From assembly GCA_023079485.1 (NCBI GenBank), contig CM041090.1, forward strand, positions 1,612,001 to 1,676,000: 64,000 nt of DNA. The letters are read 5' to 3'. Source of the DNA: Archilochus colubris (lineage: Eukaryota > Chordata > Aves > Apodiformes > Trochilidae). Under the pieces are notes generated by a model. The model searched no databases, had not been told where the DNA came from, and saw nothing but the letters and a program-made list of their open reading frames with translations. A program made the translations under genes and the position numbers. Of the stretch, positions 20,850 through 33,600 are shown in pieces; position 1 is the stretch's first letter, and every line of letters starts with the position of its first letter.

Positions 20850-23800
20850 TTTATTTCAACAAATCAACTCTTGCTGAGATCAAAAGCTAGCAAGAGTTGT
20901 CATTTTTTCCAGAACACAAGACCCAATCCACAAGTGACCCATGTGGGATACCTTGGAAGTGCAGCTTCACCTCTGAGGATCTGGGCAGGGGGATGAATGA
21001 GGAGGAAATAACTGGGGGGACAGGGAAGTGAAAGACAAAGCAGATTCTCTCACAAGTTTTAGTTAAAAGTGTGCACATCTATATGAAGGTGACATGTATC
21101 TGATTCCCAGAAAGAGAGGAAAACCCACATCAACTATTTGAAGATGGATTTTTATGGTGAATTGCCATAGACACCCACAACTGAAATAAATTAATCAGAG
21201 TAAAGCAATCATATCAGATGGGTTTCCTCCTCAAACCTAGGCCCATTTTGTCATGTTTTGGGTGAGGAAATAGTTTCTCACCAGGGCACATCCTTGCATA
21301 TCAGTTAATTCACACGATTCTTATTTTACTCCATGTTTTTGTAGCTTTTCCTAATCAGAAGAGGTGCAGAAGCTGCTTGGTCTGCCAATAAGCAACCTGA
21401 CATCACCTTTCTGGCAAGAGATTCACATCAAACAGTCAGCTTCATTCTGTAAGTCAGAACATCCTATTATTGTGCCACATCTCAGACCAATAGAATTAAT
21501 TCCCAAGACCCTGTGCTGCTTTTAAATATTGAAACAGTAATATTACAATAAACTTCAGCTGATCCAAGGGACACACTATCATGATCAGCTGCAATTTCAT
21601 GGTAAGTAATGAATTTGTCTTTAATAAAAGACACATAGTGATCTTCTGGATGCTTCCTGGAAAACTGTCCACTCATATCCTTGGCCCTTGTAAATAAACA
21701 AGACTTTTTTTGCACAGGAGTTTAACTGGAGCATCAGATCTGTCTGACACTGCCATTACAAAACACTCAGTTTGGGCTTTGCAGAGCTCAGCAAGGCTGC
21801 TGTTAATTGATGACAGGCTGTGCAAAAAGATTGGTTCTGGCTAGATGCTACCACTACCTCTGCATATGAAGCATTTTTCCTATGAGTTTAGGAGTAAAAC
21901 TCTCACAGGTTTCTACTGCTAGGATTAACTTTTGTCTTCAGGCTGACAGTCCCACCCCAAGAACAAGCTGCTCCCACCTTATTTGCTTTCAAAGTTTTTT
22001 TCAGGATTTTTATTTCCTTCACTTAAGTTTCCTGTAGAGTTTTCTGTCCACAGACATTGCTTACTGAATCCCAGTGTGTTCATCTTAAATAGCACTGGGC
22101 TCTCTGAAAATATGCACCTATCCCTTTTAAATAGCTAATCCATTTACTTACCATATCCTGAATCTGCAAACTCAGAGCACCCAGAACTATCAGAAAAAAA
22201 TGAAAGTATTTGTGTACAGAAAACAGCAATGAACTTAAGCCTTACATATATTATTTTTTTCACTTTGGAAAACAAAGAACCCATATGACCCTCTCAGCAT
22301 TGTCCAGCTGCAGTGTAAGCACCATGTAAGATTTTGTCCTGTTGAGCAACAGCATAAAGGATTCAGCACCAGGATAATCAATCAAGAATGGACTCTGCAT
22401 ATTGCCAGGTTGCTAAGTTACTACAACTGCATAGATACTAAAGATGTTCAGACAATATTTTCTCTTTGAGATGAGCAGTAATTTTGTCTGTGACAAGGAA
22501 AAAAAAAAGAGAGAAAAAAAGCACACAAGTTGTTGAAACAGATGCCAAAGATTTTATACAAGGAATGTCATGGCTGCTTTTTCTTTGTGCATTAACATGG
22601 TAGTACAGCCACATGCATAAACAGCACACCAGGCACAGCCTACAAATCAAGAACACATTGCTCACCCATTAAAAAAAAAAAAATAAAAGTACTTTGAAGC
22701 ACAGAATTATGCTGGATGTGCAGAATGTCTTTTAATAGATGATTTATACCTACTCATGCCCTCTCTTGGGCAACTGTCAGTTTATGGCAGACTTTGCTTA
22801 CAAAATCATTAGACAGTCCCCAGTAAACTGGGCCAATACTGAAGGTGTCCTGGAACATCTTCCAAGTTTACTTCCATGTGTAGGCTGGATGTAGTTGTGA
22901 AGGGGCAATCACTTTGTGGGTATGTTCTTTCAAAGACAAAGTGAGAAATGCTTGTTACAAGGAAAAAGTCAGTACACTTGTTCAGAAGATAGTCTTTTAT
23001 AGCAGTTAATTAATAATACAGTCCAGAAACAGGGTGTGGGGCAGTCATCTACATAAGAGCACATTTAATAAGCTGGGGAAAAAAAATACCACAGTTCCAG
23101 GACACTGCATCAAAGTCCAGCCACTCCAAGAGGAGACAGTCCTCATGTGGTAGAAGAATTCTTGTCTATATAAGCCAAAAAGGGAGAATTTTAGGCAGTT
23201 CAATCCACAATGGGCTCTTACTTCTTAAAACTGGAACCACAAATCCACAGTACAAGACAGTATTAGTTAGGTTAAATGGTGCTTTTGATAACAAAATCAG
23301 TGAAATCATTGCAGTCCTTTAATCAAATCATGAAGTCCAGTGAGTGCCAGCTGCTAGGAGCAAAGAAGAAAGATTCCCATTTTCCAGGTGGATTTTTAAG
23401 TTCAGATTACTAGAAAAAGGATAAGTCAAAGCTGCGCGGTTTTTACGCAACCACGTCTGAGAACACAGAGGCTCCAGAGACTCCAGGATCACTTAAAAAG
23501 TGGGGGAAAAGTCATCACAACCCAAACAACTCAAACTTTGTATTTCAGAATTGCCTACGTGTTTTCTTGTTTCTGTTCTGGACAAAACTTAACTGCAACA
23601 AGCTGGCAGAGAAACTTGAAGAAAACCTGAGTACATGAGAACATTGTCAGAGAGAGCAAAACCCTGCTACCTTTTTGATCTGCTATTGACATTGAAATGG
23701 CAAAATCAGAATGCTTTGCCTTGTGCCATTGATCTGCTTTACCTTTCAGAGCTCTACTGGTCTCTACCCGTGGGTCTATTTCAAGTTGATACCTCTTGCA

Positions 23801-24405
23801 CTGCAAGACCACTGTGATATGAGCAGTTCAAACAAACTAGGTAATGAATCTGGGTTAAACCTTCCACGGCACCTCCAGATGCAGGGCTGGCTGAATTACC
23901 AGGTGTAATTCATACATCAACACTGGAGATTTCCTGGCAGCACAGAGTCCAAACCTTCCTCACAGGACATCATGATCAGCAAGACATTCCAAAAGACGAA
24001 TCAGAAGGCTGTGAGTCTGATCCAACATGGCAAGGAACACCATCATCCATCATTTGAACTAGGAACACTCAAAGCTTCATTAGCCAACCGCATTCTTAAT
24101 ATACTAAATTATACATATATATATATATATATTATTTTTTTAATTGGAATAAAATGCACTGGATTTTGGTTTGCTCATTTACAAGGGAGCTCCCTCCCTT
24201 CCCCAGTCAATTTGAAATTAAAACCTAGAGGCTAAACGTAAGCTCATTCCCAGCGTTCCAAGATGGATATAACACGAGAGGAGGCCAGAAACTGGAAACA
24301 TGCACTCTGGCTGTAACAGGTTAAGAGGTGAAAGGGAGATCAGCTATTTTCATTTGTAACCCTGAGAACATAAGGAATTGCCAAGATCTGGAGAAGAGCC
24401 TGGTG
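20850..24405 (-). other. ZFYVE1: Probable ZFYVE1 3' UTR and flank with candidate poly(A) signals
   Basis: No gene is recognisable here in either strand. Minus-strand AATAAA hexamers are present at 22009-22014 and 20850-20855, and others lie near 20306-20315. The true 3' end cannot be chosen from sequence alone. A TA dinucleotide run lies at about 24113-24131. CR1 is absent from this stretch. Confidence 0.4.
24113..24131. repeat. TA dinucleotide microsatellite
   Basis: An uninterrupted TA run in the probable ZFYVE1 3' UTR. Confidence 0.85.
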
Positions 24406-24638
24406 TTAAAGGTCACCAGGCTTTTTATTGCAGTTAAAGCAAACTCGGACTGGGTGATCCCATCCGCGAGAGGGAACCGCTCTGCGGTCGTGTGAGCACT
24501 CATCACAGAATCCCTGGCCACAGGCCCGGCAGTGGTGTTTGGAGAGTTTGATGCTGAATTCCTTCCGGCAGTTGTGGCAGTGGAGGATTTCATGGTCTGG
24601 TACCCAGTATGCAGGTCGGGCAGCATCTTTTACCAGAC
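24406..24638 (-). CDS. ZFYVE1: ZFYVE1 last coding exon (FYVE finger 2)
   Basis: The acceptor CCTCTGTAG lies above 24638. It encodes LVKDAARPAYWVPDHEILHC, KLSKHHCRACGQGFCDECSH and RVCFNCNKKPGDL, followed by TAA at 24406-24408. This finger has WVPD, so its WxxD motif is complete. Confidence 0.97.
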
Positions 24639-27600
24639 CTACAGAGGAAGCGAGGTTGGAGGATGAGAAAAAAGGGAGAAGGAAATCGTCTGTGAACGTG
24701 AGCGTGTCAAGGGTGTGCTGTGATGGAAGCACCCACACACTGCAAGTCAGAGCACTGGAATTAAGGGGAAGAATGCTGACAGAATACTTCATTGCAGCGG
24801 GCAGGCATTCAGGACGTTCTGCCTTTCTCCCACTTTGCAAAGGGACAGATTGTTTCCCCTTAAATGGTGGCATCTCCCTTACATACACTCTTCCAGATGC
24901 TGAAACACTTGCTTGTCTCTACCTTCAGTTTCAGCTGTGGCCAAAAAAACCCAGAGTCACCAAACCAACCATTCAGAAACACATGTACTGTCTGAACTGA
25001 GAAAGGGATTTATTCTTCCTTTCATTGAGTCAGACAACAAACACCCACAAGGGTGATGACAGGACATGCTGCAGCCAAAGCAGTGGAATAATGATCTGCA
25101 CAGTGAGTAGGAAGTCAGGTCCAACAACAGAAGGTTCAAATGGAAAGTGTTTGCTGACATACCTGAACTGCTAGCCAGTACATGAAAGAGCAGCAAACTT
25201 TCACTGTACCAAGCTCATCATTAAAGATCACATTACTGATTACTTTCCCACTGTTACCAACCTGGAAAGTTTCAGATTCTCAGTTTTCCCTTGCAAAAGT
25301 ACAGAGTGCCAGCACTATCCAAGGAAATACTTAAAAGGCACTCAGCATCTCTGGAAAAAAAAAACAAACCTGATAAAATGCTTCCTAACTGGCCAGGCTT
25401 TAGGGAATTCCAGCTGGCAGGTCACTGCAGTGATGCATCAGGGGAGTATGAATTACTCACAGCTTGGAGCACACAGATTTGCACAATAGGGAGAAAAGGT
25501 ATGAAAGTCAGAAACAATGTGCTGAAAACCAAGAGGAAACGTCAAGCAAGAGATGCTGGGAGTTGCAGAATGCTCAGGCAGCAGTGATATCCTAGTGGAG
25601 GTGCCAGCCTGTCACACAAACTTTGAAGTTTTGCTCTTTGAAAAAAAAAAAAAGCCTCTAGAAAAAAAAAAACAAACCAAACACAAACAAACAAACCAAA
25701 AAAACCCCCAAACCATCAGAAGAGAACAGAGCTCACCTAAGGGAATGTCCATGGCTGTCACCACTGCTCCAAGAGTGTTCTGCACAGCTTCCCCAACCTT
25801 CCGGGCAATAAGTGTCCCCCCTTCCTCATCTGAAGGCAGCTCAGCCACATCTGCATGACACAAGGAATAAAAGGCTCAACACCCCAGTCCAGCACAGTTT
25901 CTGCCATTTAATTCACCTTAGCAAAAAACAGCAGCAAACCCAACAGACAGCTTGAAGCCACTGCTCAGCCTTTACGCCCCACATTCCCAGTCTTGGATTG
26001 GAGAGTTTTCATTTCAACAATAATGGAGAAAATACATGGTCTGCTGAAACAGCAGCATCCCTGCTCTGATGGTGGCTTTACAGCACCAGCAGGTGCCAGA
26101 AAAACAAAGCAAAGATCCAATTAGAAAATAGTTTTGTCAGGGGTGCTGGTAGCTTATTGCAAGTGTCATCTTCCTGCCAAAAGACATTGAGCTCTTGAGC
26201 TTCCCTACTAAAAACTCCGTGCCAAACCCCAGCTGGAACAACACTGTTGGCACCCGATGGGAATGATTGTGATCTAGAAGCCAGGGACAAAGACTTTAGG
26301 CTAACTATTGCCTGGGGATAATTCTGTCACAATCAACTCAAAATTACCTAACTGGATGCCCCTGTTTTCATAGCAGTTGTCACACACACGCACTGGTGCT
26401 GGTCCCCAGCCTCGCTCAGGCACTGGACGGGTCTTGGAAGAACAGCCATCACAGAAGCCCTCTCCACAGGCCCGGCAGTGATGTTTAGTGTCATTATCTT
26501 TAAAAGGTGTGTTGCACTTATTACAGCTCTACTCAGAACAAGATAGAAAGAAAAAAAACGACAAAAAAACAAAAAACAAAACCAAAAAACTGTTAGTTCG
26601 AGCTTTCTGAACAGAAAAACAGAGCAGAATCCCAGGATGGCAAGACTCAAGATTGAAATTCTGAAAAATATAGTTATACCCAAGTCTTGGGTGCTACCCG
26701 TCCCATAACTTTACCCTGGACAAGTGATTCAGAGAGGTAGATGTACAGTGGTTAAACCAACAGATTGCTGTGATCCCTTCATTCACAATCACAAATAATT
26801 AGGGCCGTATCATGCAGGGCTGAACGATGGGTATGTGGTCTTTGTGGGGGGTAAGGATTAAGAAAACTGTTTTCATTGAAGAAGTATCTGTACTCTCTAG
26901 TATTTGAGAATTAGTACTCAAATCCTTTACTAGTTGAGTTATTGGGACCAGCTTTTTGCATCTGGTATGAAACCACGGTTTGATTTTTGTACCTATAAAA
27001 AGAGTACCATCAACTGCAGTAGCTAGATTTAAAACACTGATATTTTGCTTTGAAGAGCAAGTACAAGCAAGGAAGGATTTTCAGTGATACTGCTGGGGAG
27101 GTGGTCACAAAAAGTAGGGAGGAAATGTTTTCTTTAGCAAGACTGGGCAAAGTCTCCATTAGTAATTCCTCTGACTGAGTCAAGAATGGGAAGAACTGAA
27201 AGCATTTCAATTTTCTCAAACCTGTAGGAGAAGGGCTTGCTGCAATAAACAAGAAGCACTGGAATCTATATTACTTAAAGGGTCACTTTGCTCTACAGCA
27301 GCTGCTATTTACCAGGATTTGAGAGTTGGGTCTCCAGTAAGCTGGGGCAATCTGATCTGTCAACCAGGAGGTCACAGCTTTTGTAGGTCCCAGGCTGAGT
27401 TCAGATACTGATTGTGCCATGAAATTCATCCCATCCAACAAACGCTGGGCTGCATTGTTGTTGTCTTTCAGGAATCCATCAGTCTGGAAAGAAATGGATA
27501 CTCATTAGGGAATAAAACCAAGGAAAGCTGATTTTTTTGAAGAAGCAGATAGCTCTGTGACCCACTGCTCCTGTTAAACTGAATGGCAAACTTGAGAAAA

Positions 27601-30600
27601 AAAAACCACTAGTCCTGCTTTGAAAAACAGGTTTTAACAGTGCATCATTCATACTAGTGTTCATAAACTGGCAATTTAGCCATTTCAAGTTAGCCAAAAG
27701 ATGACTGAAAGCTCTTGCAAAGATCTTTTAAAGAGCAGAGACAGGGACTGGCTTGAATGACACCCAGTCAATTTTCTCAGTGTTCAGAAAAAAAAAAAAC
27801 AAACGTTTGTGGCTAGACACATACACAGAGACTGTCCAGCGACCAGACTACTCACCCCTGGCCAGACATGTTCAATTTCTGTCCTCACTACAGTGTTCAC
27901 AGGATCTTGGTTGCCAAACCAGTACTGCCTGCTGCGGTACACCACCCCACAGTTGGGACACTCAATCACATACCTGCAGAAGAGGACAACAGGTTCCCTC
28001 AGTAACAGGTTACCAGGCAGTGTAGAGACAACAGAAAGCTGAGATCTTAGCTGCTGTACTCACCCTGACCAAGCATACTTGGCAAGGCCCAGCCAAGGGG
28101 AGTCAGTGGAAGCAGAGGTTTTTGGCACCACACTGACCTCCATCCCCCGCTCGTAACAGGCCTGGAACACAAAGGCTCAATTAAAACTGCATTATTGGGA
28201 ATCCCAGATTTCAGGTCTGGCAGCTGTTTGTGTACACAGAGCACATAACTGGCAAGCAGGGGTCTCCCCAGCAAAGGAGGAGACTCATCAGAACTGATTT
28301 TAAAAAAAACGAAACAAAACCCAACCCACTATGAATAATGAGTGACATCAGGGAAATATTTCTACAATTAAAAACATGATGGGAGCTGAAAATGTCCTTG
28401 TTTCTTTCACACATCCTTCAGAAAAATTTGCTAATACAAAGCAATGGGTATAAGCAAATAAGAAGAGTAACCACACTGAGGGTCATCACTCAGTTTGTGA
28501 GCAGCTAGGTTCAGAATTTAGCTAGCAAATGACACAGAGCACACAGAGTTGGTGACCTCTCCAAGCAAAAATACAAGTTTGACTGGGATTGGTTTTTCTT
28601 GTCAAGACCATGAGCAACTCTCACATTTAAAAAACAGACACGTGCCTGTGATATTCCTCACTTATTGGAATATAATAAGGAATACAGTAGTTCCATCTTT
28701 CTCCATTTTTCAGACTCTGTCACTGTCACTACTCACCTTGCAAGTGTAAACTCTGTTATCATACTGGTGAGAATATCTGCATCGACTTTTGGATTCATGA
28801 GGGACTCCTTCCTTTGCATGGTTCATGCTCTTCTTACAACCACACCTGAGTATGCAAAAGCAACCAGGAGCTGATGCTGTTAGACACATGACAGATGTCC
28901 CTAGGAGTTCTTTTATATTACTATCTTGCACTTGTAAAGCCATAAACCATTTTCACAACTCCATGTGCAAAAATGACATCATTTATCATTGCAGAGCAGG
29001 CTCTTTGGAAGGAGCTGTAGCAACTGTGCCACGATATGAAGCAGCAGCACACAACAGTTCAATGCAGGAAAAATAATAATAGGAAATTTCAGGGGATTTC
29101 TTTAAGCACTCCTTTCTTCCTGCCCAGTGTACAAAGATACAGGCAGAACAAGTTTGTAGTCATAACCAAAAAGAGAGTAGGCAGAGACCATGCATCCAGC
29201 AGGGACACAGAAATAACAATCATCCAATTCAAGTAAAGACTGAATTTCAAGCCAATTCTTCCTGAAAGTACTATCTGATGATAGGTGAGGTCAGGTGTCA
29301 AGATGTTCTGTGGCAGCAGATCAGGGCAACAATTTCTTCTAAGAGGATGAAGGTGCATATCTCATCTACTTACCCACAGCTGAGGCACACAGATGAGCAG
29401 GTGAAATATTCATCTGGAAAGAAAGAGCTGTGAGCCATCTGATCATCAGGGATCTCCCCACTGAACCGGTCACTCAGAGCCTGTCAAACAGAACAGAATG
29501 AACCAGTCAGGGACTGAGAGCAATGCAGACATTTCATGAAAGCTTCTGCAAGCAAAGGCACTGATTCCTCATCTACCGGAGGAAGAGGGAGAGAAAGAGT
29601 ACACAGCTAAGGAGTGTTATCTTACTAACCTGGAAACCAAGCCAAGGATTAGAAACCAAGCAAGAAAACAACCTTGTGTTTGTATGGAAGTGACCTGAGG
29701 ACTTGTAGGTTCTTCTTCTCCTCTCCTCCTGCCCCTACTTTGAATTTTATAGCAGGTGTGGTGGTTAGTGGGTGGTAGAAGATTGCATCCACCTCTGTGC
29801 AAACAACCCGTGCCCAAAATAGTAGGGTGCTTGTTAAAAGGGCACCTGCATTCTGAAAATCATAGAATCATAGAATTGGCTGGGTTGGAAGGGACCTCAG
29901 AGATCAAGTCCAACCCTTGATCCACTCCCGCTGCAGTTCCCAGCCCATGGCACTGAGTGCCACATCCAGGCTCTTTGGAAATATCTCCAGACACAGAGAA
30001 TCCACTACTTCCCTGGGCAGCCCATTCCAATGCCTGATCACCCTCTCCAGAAAGAAATTCTTTCTAATCTCCAACCTAAACCTCCCCTGGCACAACTTGA
30101 GACCTTGTGCCCTCTTGTCTTGCTGGGAGTTGCCTGGGAAAAGAGCCCAAACCCCCCCTGGCTCCAACCTCCTTTCAGGGAGTTGGAGAGAGTGATGAGG
30201 TCTCCCCTGAGCCTCCTCTTCTCCAGCCTCAACACCCCCAGCTCCCTCAGCCCTTCCTCACAGGAATTCTGCTGGATCCCTTCACAGCCTCCTTACTCTT
30301 CTCTGGACCTGCTCCAGCACCTCAATCTCCTTCCTGAGCTGAGGGGCCCAGAACTGGACACAGGACTCAAGCTGTGGCCTCACCAGGGCTGAGCACAGGG
30401 GCAAAATGTCCAGAAAGAAACTCAAATAGTCATTTCTCACAGTATATCAAGATAAATTCTTTGCTCCTAAGCTCAGAAAGTGCTGCCCTGAGCCTTCCCC
30501 TGGCCCCTTGAGTAATTGCTCTTCCCTGGTGAAACTGCAAGACTGATACAAAGGGATTTATTTCCTTCCCTGTGAGCATCTGTTCTCAGATTAAGTCAGT

Positions 30601-33600
30601 CCTTAGTTTGGCACACTTAACTTTTTCAGTTCTTTTGGGTGTTACATAAAATAAAATAAAAAAAAAAAAATTAAAAGCAAGCATTGGAACAAAGCAGATG
30701 GTTACAGTTTTTCTTGATGGAGATCTTTAAAGCAAAAGGTCTAACTGCAACTGAGCTGAGGTAACCACGGGGGGTTCCTTTCTTTCTCTTCCTCCCCCTC
30801 CCTTCCCAGGGAGTTGGGTGAGCATCTTCACTGACTAACTGCATATACACACAGATATACATCTCCCTCTTAGCACAGCTGCTCCCAGATAAAGATCCCT
30901 GTATCAACATATGATTTCACAGAATTTCAAGGAAATTACCTCTATGATCTTTTTCAAGCTTGACTGATAGTGGTCAATGGATTCAAAAGTTAGAGGAGAT
31001 GGACACAGATCTCTAGCAAACTTCGTGTCCTTCGTGTTACAAGTGTTAATTTATAGTTAGTAGTGATCTGAACACAGCAACCACTTTATTAGATATGAAT
31101 GTAAGTATACAAGCTGTATCTGATACTGCACTACTTGATTATTGCAATGAAGTCCTAGAAATCAAACTGGAATTAAACATTCCAACTGTTTTTCACCTGC
31201 TGCCTGCTCCCTATTGCAAGGAACTGTGTAGCTGCCATCCTGACACTTATGTATTTTGGCTACCTCAAATACAGAGGAGCTGGAATTATCTGTTCCAACA
31301 GCTGTGACTAACATCAGGAAAGACTGCTAACACTACCCTCTTCTGCAGATATGCCCCAGCTCTGCCAGCCCCTCCCTGATAACAGCTCTGCTCTTCAGGC
31401 CATTGAAAATACAATGCTAATGTAGTGGTAGCAACGTGAAAACTTGTAGGACAGACTGCAAATCTGAAGACCCAAAAATCCCTGACATTCTAGGTGAACC
31501 TTCTGAGAAAATCATTGGTGGTGCCCTCCAATTCCTCTTCATCAGCCTTCTGATCTGATGCTGCACCTCTGAAATAACACATCACTTGGTTTGATCCCAT
31601 CTTGTTTACTAGCTGCCAACATAGCCCCTTTCTCCTTTTTGTCTCTGAGCCCTTGGTTAGACTACACTCTGTGCTAGGTTTTGCCAACCACCAACTCCTT
31701 ACAAGTCTCTTGCATTCCCTCCCTTTGTGATGAAGCCATCCTTAGAACTTCACCAATAACTCCTTCTGGGCCTCCTGTTTGTAAATCACAGTCAGTAAGT
31801 CCCTGTCACTCACAGCATAAGTTATTTTTTTCTTTGCCAGTTTCTGCCTGGCTCAGTTTTCTGATTTTACTCAGTTTTGCTCTTCAGCTTTTCTTGACCT
31901 TTCAGAGTCTTTGCTAAGGAGTTTGTTTTAGGTAAAAAAAAAAAAAAAATACCCACCCTACTCGATGTTACACAAAAATCATCATCTTCATGGAAGATAA
32001 TGCTTTCTCTCCAGATATCTGCAGGTCTGCATCACTGGTTCTTGTGCTCTGCCTTTATTAGCTGCAGCTGACAGTTACCAGCAACAGCACTGCAGATAAA
32101 GATTGGGAAGAACTTATCTCCACTTACTTTTAGTGCCTTGTAGATAACCCCAGGCTGTCTAGGTGATCGAGTAGTATTGTTCTCCAGCTGCTGCTCCACA
32201 GCTCGCCTAAGTCCAGAGAAATCTGTTGGAGGGTTGTATGTCCTTGTTCCTTTGTAGTGGATGGAGCTGAAAGCCTCAGGAAAACAGCTCAGCTTCCGAA
32301 ACCGATCCTGAATGAGCTTCTCAGGAACCTCAGAAGGATGATCTGTACACAAGAGTATCAGCAAGCATAGAAAGAACTGATTGTTTAAACCAGCACTTAA
32401 ATTGCACAGTGCTTTCATATGCAACACAGTGCTAGGTTTTTTTTCCTCATTAAACCTTCTAATACATCTGGAATGCACTTATAATTTACAGGTAGGAACA
32501 GAAACAAACTGCTTCCAAAAGCTGTCTCTGTTTTAGATTCTGAGACCAAGTTCCACAGGTAAACCCAGAAACATCTAGGTTTAGAAACACAGATATCAGC
32601 AGAATATGCTATTTATGACATAATATGAGGAAACCCCATGTCAGCACACTTCTTAGCTCTTCTCATCTGAGCATGGTATAGCTAGTCAGAGCACCCGACA
32701 AGTGGAGTACATGAACCTCACACATGGGATGCTTATTCTCCATGCCAACCCTGCCCCTCCAACACACCTCAATTATCCATCAAGACAGATGGTTACAAAT
32801 TGCTGCAAATCCAGCTGCTAAGAGCTTTCTTCCCTATTCCTACCATGATCAGAAGTGATCATAAAAATATAGTATTTTTCCTACCCTAACTTTGCACACT
32901 GGTACAACTCTCATTGTGGGTCACTAAATCCAACCTGTTTAAACAGCAAATTTCAACAACTATATGAAACTCAATTGCTGATCAGCAAATTGGTATGTAA
33001 GAAAAAGAACTGTTTTGGCAGGTAAGTTAAAAGAAATTCAGAAAGCACTCTAGTAGCAACCAGAAAGAATGCTAAGTTCTTCTACTAGCTCAAGACCTCA
33101 CTTTTTGGTTAGAAAATCCAAAATGAGACCGTGGGCCAGCAGGGAGCTGGTGTGGTTTTACATGGCAGAAGATTCCCAGATGGGAACAGACAGAAGAACT
33201 GAGCCTCAGCCACTGTGGGCCAATTCATTAGGGCTCTTACTCATCAAAGCATCAGAAATGTACAGAATGGAGAAAGGTTTTTATCATGCCTTTTGAAACA
33301 TGGGAAAAACAGGGCCAGAAGAACAAATTTACATCCCTGTATAGTCAAAATCAAAACATGACTCAGCTTTCACAGGAGAGTGTACTTTACTTAATCATAC
33401 ATATAAAGTACCCAATTTACTGATGCATAACCCAATACTTGAGTCAAGTTGAAAGTTCTAGTGCAGAACACTGAAAGCAATGGGAATAATGGTGTGCCAG
33501 GCCTGCTGCTTTGGCCATATCAGACACTTGCAGAGAAAAAAAGTGGTGTTAAACCACTGGTTCTCTGTCACAGTCAACAGTTCTCTGTCTCTGTCAACAA

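Noticed and set aside
27313..27350. WRPN in FYVE finger 1 as a lost lipid-binding motif
   Set aside because: I recall the same residues in mammalian DFCP1, so this is a family trait rather than a change in this bird.
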